The notes under the pieces were generated by a model. The model made no database searches. It had not been told where the DNA came from and was given only the letters and a program-made list of their open reading frames with translations. Positions 13,394-19,866 of a DNA stretch of 19,866 nt are shown piece by piece. Origin of the DNA: DAOUMU01 sp034409055 (GTDB lineage: Bacteria; Chloroflexota; Anaerolineae; 4572-78; J111); NCBI GenBank assembly GCA_034409055.1, contig DAOUMU010000510.1, positions 1 to 19,866 of the forward strand, written 5' to 3'. Made by a program: the position numbers and the translations under genes. How positions within the stretch are numbered: position 1 is the first letter of the stretch; each line of letters begins with the position of its first letter.

Positions 13394-13434
13394 TGAAACA
13401 TGAAACGTGAAACATGTTGCGTGTTGCGTGTTCC
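13393..13434. repeat. Heptanucleotide repeat array upstream of leuC
   Basis: Six 7-mers in register: GTGAAAC, ATGAAAC, GTGAAAC, ATGTTGC, GTGTTGC, GTGTTCC. The GTGTTGC unit is shared with the leuC-leuD gap. A complementary CGTTTCA-CGTTTTA stretch follows at about 13467-13482, so the leader could fold on itself. Confidence 0.85.
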
Positions 13435-13536
13435 TTACAACTACGTAGGCAACGCTTCACGCGCTACGTTTCACGTTTTACATAGTTCTACACTTTGCCC
13501 GTAGAGCGTATCTGGCGGATATTCGATTTCCGGCAT

Positions 13537-13565
13537 AGTTTAGCAACTCTTCACAATTTAGTCAA
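13537..13565 (-). promoter_or_regulatory. Candidate promoter of leuCD
   Basis: On the minus strand TTGACT (complement of 13560-13565) and TAAACT (complement of 13537-13542) are spaced by 17 bases. It lies just past the DUF58 stop codon and about 200 bases upstream of leuC. The intervening leader holds the heptamer array and the hairpin at 13370. Consensus matching only. Confidence 0.4.
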
Positions 13566-13577
13566 TTGACCAACCAA

Positions 13578-14867
13578 CTAACCTACCGTCCGCACATTCG
13601 CCAGCGCCTGTTCGAGCGGATCACCCTGATGGATGACATAGTGGGGAATGTGACTGGCCGTGAGTTCTATCTCTACCTCCAGCGAACTATAGGGCATGTC
13701 AAAGCTGCCAGGGTCTATGACGATGGCCGTGACGCGCACCCCTCGGGTCATCATATGGTGGGTGGCAGCGACCCATTCAGGCTCGGTGGAGGGGGTGATA
13801 ATAATGGCCGTGGTATTGCGGCTCAGGCGCATCATTTCGGCGGTCAAGACCTCAGCCAGGGGGATGGTGCCGTGAGCCTGGGTCACGGCCAGCATCTCGT
13901 AAATGCGCGTCAATTGACGTTCACCCCGATCGCTCTGGGCTATCTCCCGGTGATGGGCGTCGGGGTAAGTGATTAAACCTACTGCCCGATTCTGCGTCAG
14001 AAAGTGCCTGCTGACCGAAGCAGCCACCACCACGCCGTATTCCTCGGTACTGGGGGGCAGCTCAAATTCTGGCAACTTTTCCCAATGCACCGCTGGTAAA
14101 GGCGGCGGTGATATCTCGTCATAACTTAAGCCAGCCTGAACCCGTTTCTCCAGGTCCAAAAAAATCCATACGTCGGCCATTGGATCCAATTCAAACTCTT
14201 TAACCATCATCCGGCCCGTACGGGCAGTGCTGGGCCAGTGGATGCGGTTAAAACTGTCGCCAAATGTGTACTCACGGATGCCGGACACGTTGGTGGTGAT
14301 GTAGTGGGTCCGGCGACGTGAGGCCTCGCCGCCGGTTAGTTCACCCACCGGAGGTTGAAAGGCTGGCAAATCAACGGCCATGGGGTAAACTACAACATAG
14401 GAAGTAAAGTCGGGGGGCAAATCTTTTCTGAACAGAAACAGGCCAAAAGGATCGCTACTGAGCAGAGAAATGGGTCCCAAGATGAAACGTCCCCGCTGAT
14501 AGCACGGAGTCCGCACATGCCAGCTATGTTGGCGCTTGCGGCCCAAGTTGGTTGCAACTCGGCTGACCCGGTGGGTGGGTAGGGTGGAGTGGTCTTTGAG
14601 TTCAATCCACAATTTGGGCAGGAGACCGGTATTTTCTATAACAAGGCGTTCCTCGACAAAGTTGCTAACCTGAACATGTCGGGCACGAGTTTGCCGGGTC
14701 ACGCGCACCCAATGTAAATTGAGCCAGGCCCATGAAAAGGAGAGCAACAAAATGGCGCCAAAAAGATAAGTCAGACTAAAAAAGATGGGGTGTCCTATTC
14801 CCAGGGCCATGATGAGTGAGGCCAGCCATATTAAAAAGAGAAACCCGCTTCCTTCCAGGCGACGCAA
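13578..14867 (-). CDS. DUF58 domain-containing membrane protein
   Basis: 429 residues. Two hydrophobic segments at about 9-25 and 28-46 anchor the N-terminus. The DUF58 signature follows at about 196-226 (GIREYTFGDSFNRIHWPSTA then RTGRMMVKEFE). The region after it starts ADVWIFLDLE, like a degenerate von Willebrand-type fold. DUF58 proteins are generally found with a MoxR ATPase; their biochemical role is not settled but complex assembly or cell-envelope functions are suspected. The start is a TTG at 14865-14867, supported by AGGAAGG eight bases upstream; no ATG or GTG is available in frame before a stop. It is 50 bases downstream of moxR and clearly in the same operon. Its stop lies in a weak heptanucleotide block (13562-13589). 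Confidence 0.88.
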   Translation of the reverse strand: MRRLEGSGFLFLIWLASLIMALGIGHPIFFSLTYLFGAILLLSFSWAWLNLHWVRVTRQTRARHVQVSNFVEERLVIENTGLLPKLWIELKDHSTLPTHRVSRVATNLGRKRQHSWHVRTPCYQRGRFILGPISLLSSDPFGLFLFRKDLPPDFTSYVVVYPMAVDLPAFQPPVGELTGGEASRRRTHYITTNVSGIREYTFGDSFNRIHWPSTARTGRMMVKEFELDPMADVWIFLDLEKRVQAGLSYDEISPPPLPAVHWEKLPEFELPPSTEEYGVVVAASVSRHFLTQNRAVGLITYPDAHHREIAQSDRGERQLTRIYEMLAVTQAHGTIPLAEVLTAEMMRLSRNTTAIIITPSTEPEWVAATHHMMTRGVRVTAIVIDPGSFDMPYSSLEVEIELTASHIPHYVIHQGDPLEQALANVRTVG

Positions 14868-14917
14868 AAGATGTTCCTTCCTCGGCAGAGTTAAGGCAGC
14901 CAGAACGACTGCTTCGA

Positions 14918-15889
14918 TTACCGGCGATCAGTTAACTTACTACTTGGCACCCGGGCTCCCGGCACGGGTATGGAAGAGAGAATATCCTGGATCACCTCTC
15001 TGGGGTCAACATTTTTAATACGGGCGGCCGGGCTGATAATCAGTCGGTGGGCCAGGGTGGACTCGGCCATGTACTTGATATCATCTGGAATGATATAATC
15101 CCGCTGGCGAATGGCGGCCAGGGCCTGGCCGGTGTGGTATAAGGCCAGACTGCCCCGAGGGCTGGCCCCCAAGTATACATCGGGGTGATGGCGCGTGGCC
15201 GCACACAGGCTGACAATGTAATCTTTGATTAAATCATCAGCATAAACCTCTTTGACAGCCTCTTCAGCGGTCAGCAATTCCTCATGGCTAACCACTTGCT
15301 CTAGACGGGTGATCGGGTGGGTAAATTGTTGCGCTTCCAGAATAGCCACTTCGCTGGTTTTGTCCGGATAGCCCAGATGGATGCGCAGCATAAAGCGGTC
15401 AAGCTGAGCTTCAGGCAAGGGAAAAGTACCTTCATACTCAATAGGGTTTTGAGTAGCCAGCACCAGGAAAGGCTTTTCCATCAAGTAGGTTTTACCGTCA
15501 ACCGTTACCTGTCGCTCATCCATGGCTTCTAATAGGGCGCTTTGCGTTTTTGGCGTAGCCCGGTTAATCTCATCGGTCAGCACGATCTGAGCAAAAACCG
15601 GACCAGGGCGAAATTCAAATTCGTGTGTTTTTTGGTTAAAAACAGATACGCCGGTAACATCGCTAGGGAGCATATCGGGGGTAAATTGAATCCGTCGAAA
15701 CGAGCAGCCAATGGAGCGGGCAATGGCTCGGGCCAGCATTGTTTTGCCGGTGCCGGGCACATCTTCAATCAGGATATGCCCTTGGCAAAGTAGCGCCAGC
15801 AATGTTTCTTCCACGGCCTTCCGTTTGCCTACAATGACTTTTTGAACATTATTTATTACTTTTTCAGCAAAGTTATGTGCAATTTCCAT
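14918..15889 (-). CDS. MoxR-family AAA+ ATPase
   Basis: 323 residues, usual for MoxR. Walker A is at about 44-51 (DVPGTGKT), Walker B at 102-108 (IVLTDEI), and the family blocks RIQFTPDMLPSDVTG, FRPGPVFAQ and ATQNPIEYEGTFPLPEAQLD are all present, followed by the AAA lid 2 helical domain. MoxR ATPases act as chaperone-like remodelers for partner proteins, usually encoded next door; here the partner is the DUF58 protein. A good AGGAGGAAA lies about 17 bases before the ATG, rather far, so the start could be slightly different, but no better start codon is in frame. No transglutaminase-like gene, a frequent third member, follows DUF58. Confidence 0.92.
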   Translation of the reverse strand: MEIAHNFAEKVINNVQKVIVGKRKAVEETLLALLCQGHILIEDVPGTGKTMLARAIARSIGCSFRRIQFTPDMLPSDVTGVSVFNQKTHEFEFRPGPVFAQIVLTDEINRATPKTQSALLEAMDERQVTVDGKTYLMEKPFLVLATQNPIEYEGTFPLPEAQLDRFMLRIHLGYPDKTSEVAILEAQQFTHPITRLEQVVSHEELLTAEEAVKEVYADDLIKDYIVSLCAATRHHPDVYLGASPRGSLALYHTGQALAAIRQRDYIIPDDIKYMAESTLAHRLIISPAARIKNVDPREVIQDILSSIPVPGARVPSSKLTDRR

Positions 15890-15928
15890 AATTGCGAGGG
15901 CGTTTCCTCCTGGTCAGTGAGTTTGGTC

Positions 15929-15937
15929 ATTATACCA
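15929..15937 (-). promoter_or_regulatory. Extended -10 promoter of moxR
   Basis: On the minus strand TGGTATAAT, a perfect -10 with a TGn extension, lies 40 bases upstream of the moxR start codon. The -35 region (about TTATCC) is poor, as is usual for extended -10 promoters. A TGTTATATT on the plus strand near 15980 could similarly serve the divergent amidohydrolase gene, but with less support. Confidence 0.55.
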
Positions 15938-16099
15938 GTTTTAAGGCAAAATGGATAACTGAAGCAAACAAGGTTTTACCTGTTATATTTTACATCTGGC
16001 TGACCTTATGATACCATGCCTGACCGGACTTGGTGATCAAAATTGGTTCTTGGAACGACCGGACCCTATGTCTAAAAGGTTAAGGAGCTTACGATTCTT

Positions 16100-17125
16100 A
16101 TGCCCACTGGTTACGTTTTTGACGAAATTTTTACCAAACATAATTTATATGGCCATCCAGAAAATGCCAATCGTTTGATTGCCGTGATGAGCTATTTAAC
16201 CGACAACACTATTTTACCCCAACTGACCCAGATTCCCAGTCGGCCTGCCAGCCGCGAGGAATTGACCCGTTGCCATCATCCACGCTATATCGAAATGGTC
16301 GAGGAAACCTGTCGGAACGGCGGTGGCATGTTGGATCCCGACACTTACACCAACGAATACTCTTACGATGCCGCTATTCGCGCTGCCGGCGGGCTGGTCG
16401 ATTTAACCGCAGCCGTACTGGACGGTACCGTGGACAACGGTTTTGCCCTGGTGCGACCACCCGGCCATCATGCGACACCTGCTCGGGCAATGGGTTTTTG
16501 TCTCTTTGGCACGATTGCCATAGCCGCCCGGGCCGCTCGGTTCGACCAGGGCCTGGAACGCGTAGCCATTGTCGATTTTGATGTTCACCACGGTAATGGA
16601 ACTCAAGCCATTTTGGATGAAGATCCTACAGTCCTTTTTGTTTCCAGCCATCAATATCCCTATTATCCCGGCACCGGTGCTATCGGTGATACGGGTCGGG
16701 GTGAGGGCCGGGGGACTATGGTCAATATCCCCCTTATTCCGGGTGTTGGCGATGAAGGCTTCAAGCGGCTTTATGGCGAAGTGGCTTTTCCCATGCTGCG
16801 ACACTTTCAGCCAGAGTTGATCCTGGTTTCGGCCGGATTTGATGCCCACTGGGATGATCCCCTGGCTAATATCGGTCTGAGTCTAACTGGTTATCGCTGG
16901 CTTTGTCAAAGCCTGATTGATCTGGCCGCTGAACTCTGCCGGGGGCGAATTGTTTTTACCCTGGAAGGCGGCTACAATCTAGATGTACTGGTGCCCGGTG
17001 TGGGCAATGTTTTTAGGGCATTATTGGGTAGTTCTGAGTATGATGACCCCAAAGGCCAATCACCCTGGCCGGAACCAGATATATCCCAGTTTCTGAATGA
17101 ATTAAAGAGGACTCACAATCTTTGA
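16100..17125 (+). CDS. Histone deacetylase superfamily amidohydrolase
   Basis: 341 residues, a single arginase-deacetylase fold domain. The catalytic set is complete: tandem histidines H123-H124 in RPPGHHAT, zinc ligands D161 and H163 in DFDVHHGNG and D248 in SAGFDAHWDDP, and the transition-state tyrosine Y292 in EGGYNL. Bacterial members include AcuC-like, acetylpolyamine amidohydrolase and class II-like deacetylases; the substrate (acetyl-lysine protein, acetylated polyamine or small molecule) cannot be chosen from sequence alone. The start has AAGGAG about 12 bases upstream. The next gene starts 15 bases after its stop, so a methyltransferase and probably an exporter are co-transcribed. 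It is divergent from moxR. Confidence 0.93.
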   Translation: MPTGYVFDEIFTKHNLYGHPENANRLIAVMSYLTDNTILPQLTQIPSRPASREELTRCHHPRYIEMVEETCRNGGGMLDPDTYTNEYSYDAAIRAAGGLVDLTAAVLDGTVDNGFALVRPPGHHATPARAMGFCLFGTIAIAARAARFDQGLERVAIVDFDVHHGNGTQAILDEDPTVLFVSSHQYPYYPGTGAIGDTGRGEGRGTMVNIPLIPGVGDEGFKRLYGEVAFPMLRHFQPELILVSAGFDAHWDDPLANIGLSLTGYRWLCQSLIDLAAELCRGRIVFTLEGGYNLDVLVPGVGNVFRALLGSSEYDDPKGQSPWPEPDISQFLNELKRTHNL

Positions 17126-17140
17126 TCGATGAGGGATTTG

Positions 17141-17878
17141 ATGACTGAAAATTTACAAAAAATTCTGGAGGAGCAAAAAGCCTATTATCGGGCTCGGGCC
17201 AAAGAATATGACGAGTGGTTCTATCGCCAGGGGCGCTATAATCATGGGCCAGAGCACACCAAGCAGTGGGAAGCCGAAGTAGAGGAGGTGCGACGTGCTC
17301 TACTAAATTTCAAGCTGACCGGGCATGTGTTAGATGCTGCGGCTGGCACCGGCATCTGGACTCAAGAATTGATCAAAACTGCCGACCTTGTAACGGCCAT
17401 CGATAGTTCTGAGGAAATGCTCGAATTGAACCGGCAAAAAGTACCAAGCGAAAAAGTGACTTATACCTTGACCGATTTATTTTACTGGCAGCCAGTGATG
17501 GCCTACGACGCTATTTTTATGGGATTTTGGCTATCCCATGTTCCACCGGCCATGCTATTTAATTTTATCGGGACAATGGTTGGCGCTCTCAAGCCGGGCG
17601 GAAAAATTTTCTTTGTCGATTCATTGCCAGCGCCAACCTCAATGGCCAAAGATATGGTTGATGAAGTCACCAGGCAAAGATCATTTACCCAATTGCCCGC
17701 AAGTGATTACGAAACAATGCTCCGTCGCTTGAATGATGGCCGCGAATTTCAAGTCGTTAAGGTCTATTATGTGCCAGATGACCTGATTGATCGCTTTAGA
17801 ACTTACGACATTGCCCTGACCGTTAAACGAACCGTCAACTTTTTCATGTATGGTTGGGGGACAAAAACAGAGGAGTAA
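17141..17878 (+). CDS. Class I SAM-dependent methyltransferase
   Basis: 245 residues. Motif I is clear: HVLDAAAGTGIWTQ with LDAAAGTG at 64-71, D88 in VTAIDSS as the ribose-binding acid, and GGKIFFVDS as a later core strand. Substrate unknown; the methyl acceptor region has no distinctive motif. The start at 17141 is preferred because GAGGG lies five bases before it; an in-frame ATG at 17129 also exists and overlaps that site. It follows the amidohydrolase by 15 bases and precedes the exporter by 70, so a three-gene transcript is likely. Confidence 0.88.
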   Translation: MTENLQKILEEQKAYYRARAKEYDEWFYRQGRYNHGPEHTKQWEAEVEEVRRALLNFKLTGHVLDAAAGTGIWTQELIKTADLVTAIDSSEEMLELNRQKVPSEKVTYTLTDLFYWQPVMAYDAIFMGFWLSHVPPAMLFNFIGTMVGALKPGGKIFFVDSLPAPTSMAKDMVDEVTRQRSFTQLPASDYETMLRRLNDGREFQVVKVYYVPDDLIDRFRTYDIALTVKRTVNFFMYGWGTKTEE

Positions 17879-17888
17879 ATCGGAAAAC

Positions 17889-17904
17889 TTGAGTTATAAC
17901 TTAA
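17889..17904. promoter_or_regulatory. Palindrome upstream of the MFS exporter gene
   Basis: TTGAGTTATAACTTAA has a perfect AGTTATAACT centre with matching TT/AA ends. It lies in the 70-base gap before the transporter. It may be a repressor operator, since regulated efflux pumps often have one, but no regulator gene is nearby and the site is short and A/T-rich. Confidence 0.3.
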
Positions 17905-17948
17905 AAAGTGAAAAAATCAGCCAAATTTAGGAAAGGAAAATACGTTTA

Positions 17949-19649
17949 GTGCAAGTTCCTCAATTAAATGTAGTTACCTCAGCGAAACTCACTCCCTTAC
18001 AAGGTAATTTGATATTAGCCGCCACAATCATCGGTGCTGGTATGGTTTACCTGGATGGCACAGTTGTCACTGTGGCTCTACCGCAAATTCAAAAAGATTT
18101 TCAAGCCTCGGTGAGTGGTTTGCAATGGCTGATTGATATTTACATTCTTTTTTTAAGCGTGCCTATCCTGGTGGCCGGTTCGTTGAGTGACCGCTATGGC
18201 CGTAGAAAATTGTTTAACATTGGCCTGGTTGGTTTTACCCTGGTTTCGGCCCTGTGCGGTGCTGCTACTGATTTAAATCAACTGATTGTGGCTCGTATTT
18301 TTCAAGGCATCTTCGGCGCAGTCATGTTACCCGGCAGTTTGGCCATCTTAAATACTTCTTTCCCCCCGGAGGTGCGTGGTCGAACGGTTGGCACCTGGTC
18401 GGCTTTTACGCCGCTGGCCACGGCAATTGGGCCATTACTGGGCGGCTGGCTGGTGGACAATGTTTCCTGGCGGGCTGCTTTTTATATCAACGTGCCTTTG
18501 GGGATAGCAGCCCTCTTTATTAGCTTGCGCTATATCCCGGAAAGTAAAAGTAAAAAAGTTCCCGAAAGTCAAGACTGGCTGGGCGCCGGGTTAATTACCG
18601 TGGGGTTGGGCGGCCTGATTTTTAGCCTCATCGAGGGACCAAGGCGGGGTTGGGCCGATCTGTTGGTGTGGATTGCTGTTTTTGCCAGCCTGGCTTGCCT
18701 GATTGGTTTTGGTTGGGTCGAGACCAGAACCAAGCATCCAATGATTCCCTTCTCGCTTTTCAAACACCGGGTTTTTAGTGGGGTTACTCTGGCGACCTTT
18801 ATCTTGTATTTTGCTATGAGTGGAGTCTTCTTCTTTTTTACCCTCAATATGCAGCAGATTCAACAGGTTTCAGCGACCAAAGCCGGAGCGGCCTTTATGC
18901 CAATCATTATTTTGCTATTTCTCATTTCGCCTTGGGCCGGGACCTTTGCCGACAAGGTTGGCCCTCGTTTACCCATGATTGTCGGCCCGGTGATCATTGC
19001 CATTGGTTTTTTCATGTATATCATTCCAGGTGTAGAAGCCAATTACTGGCTGACCTTTTTACCAGCGACGATTGTTTTTGGCATTGGTCTGGGCATTACC
19101 GTGGCCCCTTTAACCACGGTGGCTCTGGGAGCGGTACCAACGCATCTCTCCGGCCTGGCTTCGGGTGTTAGCAATGCCGTTTCCCGGGTGGCAACGATGT
19201 TGGCCGTGGCTATGTTGGGGGCTTTAATGGTCATTCAGTTCAGCGTTTCGCTGGAGACTCGCACCCAGACATTTCCACTCTCCGACCAGGATCGTCAGAT
19301 ATTACAAGAAGAAGCCTTAGACCTGGGTGGGGCAGAAGCTCCCATCCATCTTGAACCTGAATTGAAGGCAGGGGTTGAAGTCGCCATCGATCAAGCTTTT
19401 GTGGATGCTTTCCGCTTGATGATGGGCTTATGCGGGATATTGGCTCTGATTAGCGCCGCTGTTTCTATGGCCACAATTAGCAACAAGATTACCCATCACG
19501 AAGAAGCGAGAATCCTCTGGCTTGATGAGCCTGAGTTGACTGTGCCATCTGAAACCAGTATAGGGAATAACGGCGCCTCCATCCCTCTTGGTCGCTCTCT
19601 ATCGTCATCTCAGAGCAAGGATAGTGTTAACAGTCGGTGCGAAACATAG
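17949..19649 (+). CDS. DHA2-family MFS multidrug exporter (14 transmembrane helices)
   Basis: 566 residues with about 14 hydrophobic helices. The cytoplasmic motif A DRYGRRK is at 81-87. The antiporter motif C region GPLLGGWLVDN with SWRAAFYINVP follows, as in EmrB/QacA-type proton-coupled drug exporters. The family exports cationic or amphipathic compounds across the inner membrane. No EmrA-like adaptor is adjacent. A GTG start at 17949 is supported by GGAAAGGAAAA upstream. The C-terminal 40 residues are hydrophilic. It is the last of a run with the amidohydrolase and methyltransferase; whether it exports a product those enzymes modify is speculation. Confidence 0.93.
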   Translation: MQVPQLNVVTSAKLTPLQGNLILAATIIGAGMVYLDGTVVTVALPQIQKDFQASVSGLQWLIDIYILFLSVPILVAGSLSDRYGRRKLFNIGLVGFTLVSALCGAATDLNQLIVARIFQGIFGAVMLPGSLAILNTSFPPEVRGRTVGTWSAFTPLATAIGPLLGGWLVDNVSWRAAFYINVPLGIAALFISLRYIPESKSKKVPESQDWLGAGLITVGLGGLIFSLIEGPRRGWADLLVWIAVFASLACLIGFGWVETRTKHPMIPFSLFKHRVFSGVTLATFILYFAMSGVFFFFTLNMQQIQQVSATKAGAAFMPIIILLFLISPWAGTFADKVGPRLPMIVGPVIIAIGFFMYIIPGVEANYWLTFLPATIVFGIGLGITVAPLTTVALGAVPTHLSGLASGVSNAVSRVATMLAVAMLGALMVIQFSVSLETRTQTFPLSDQDRQILQEEALDLGGAEAPIHLEPELKAGVEVAIDQAFVDAFRLMMGLCGILALISAAVSMATISNKITHHEEARILWLDEPELTVPSETSIGNNGASIPLGRSLSSSQSKDSVNSRCET

Positions 19650-19717
19650 GCAGTACGTATCCTCTTTGTTTGATTATTTTGAATCCATTCTACTAAAAGT
19701 GCGCTGTCGAGAGCTTA

Positions 19718-19866
19718 ATGAGAGTTCATCCTGATAATAAACAACCGCCTGGGCTTGAGATAGCCGTTCTTGTTGGTGTTTTAATCGCTATTGGGTTCGT
19801 CGTTGCGATCGGAGCGATTGGTCAAAGGCCATTGATGGCCTCAACTCAAGGGGCAGAGTCAAGTCC
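19718..19866 (+). CDS. Start of a membrane-anchored protein of unknown function (cut by window end)
   Basis: An open frame from an ATG at 19718 runs to the window edge. The first 14 residues are polar (MRVHPDNKQPPGLE). A single hydrophobic stretch IAVLVGVLIAIGFVVAIGAI follows, looking like a membrane anchor or signal segment, then a polar serine-rich part. The frame is short, and only a weak GAGAG precedes it. No family is recognised. The real size and function lie outside the window. Confidence 0.55.
   Translation, partial: MRVHPDNKQPPGLEIAVLVGVLIAIGFVVAIGAIGQRPLMASTQGAESS

Noticed and set aside
18569..18863. Minus-strand frames inside the MFS gene
   Set aside because: They are shadow frames of a strongly supported membrane transporter and contain no motif.

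Overview
The window looks like a chromosomal segment of a free-living bacterium of moderate GC, most plausibly a member of the Chloroflexota (Anaerolineae-like). That assignment is an inference from gene content, protein style and the heavy load of short intergenic repeats; no rRNA or marker gene is present to prove it.

Layout. Positions 1-1850 are a decayed integron region: a 3' fragment of an integron integrase with a large in-frame deletion, then minus-strand gene cassettes. One cassette carries an intact CPBP-family membrane protease-like gene. It is separated by a recognisable attC site (750-873) from a truncated nucleoside phosphorylase cassette. A second, half-preserved attC lies upstream at about 1733-1817. 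Positions 2037-4233 carry plus-strand genes: a class III (PLP) aminotransferase with its own promoter, and a VapBC toxin-antitoxin pair.

Positions 4323-13329 are minus-strand and metabolic: leuC, leuD, fructose-bisphosphate aldolase (FbaB type), citramalate synthase (cimA), a YbaK-type tRNA editing protein, a CcrM-like adenine methyltransferase and leuB. CimA with LeuC, LeuD and LeuB would convert pyruvate and acetyl-CoA into 2-oxobutyrate, the threonine-independent route to isoleucine. LeuCD and LeuB would also serve leucine synthesis, but no leuA is in the window. Upstream of leuC on the same strand lies a moxR-DUF58 pair (13578-15889). A plus-strand run follows: a histone-deacetylase-like amidohydrolase, a class I methyltransferase, a 14-TM DHA2-type MFS exporter, and the start of a small membrane-anchored protein cut by the window edge.

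The most unusual aspect is the intergenic DNA. Nearly every gap on the minus-strand side holds short tandem repeats with a period of seven (once eight) bases. The stop codons of leuB, cimA and leuC lie inside such blocks, and that of the DUF58 gene lies in a weaker one. Two of these blocks are followed by copies of the same 77-bp dispersed repeat. There are also several perfect hairpins, two MITE-like nested inverted repeats and a 32-bp direct repeat flanking the aldolase gene. No CRISPR array, tRNA, rRNA, phage genes or complete transposase were seen.
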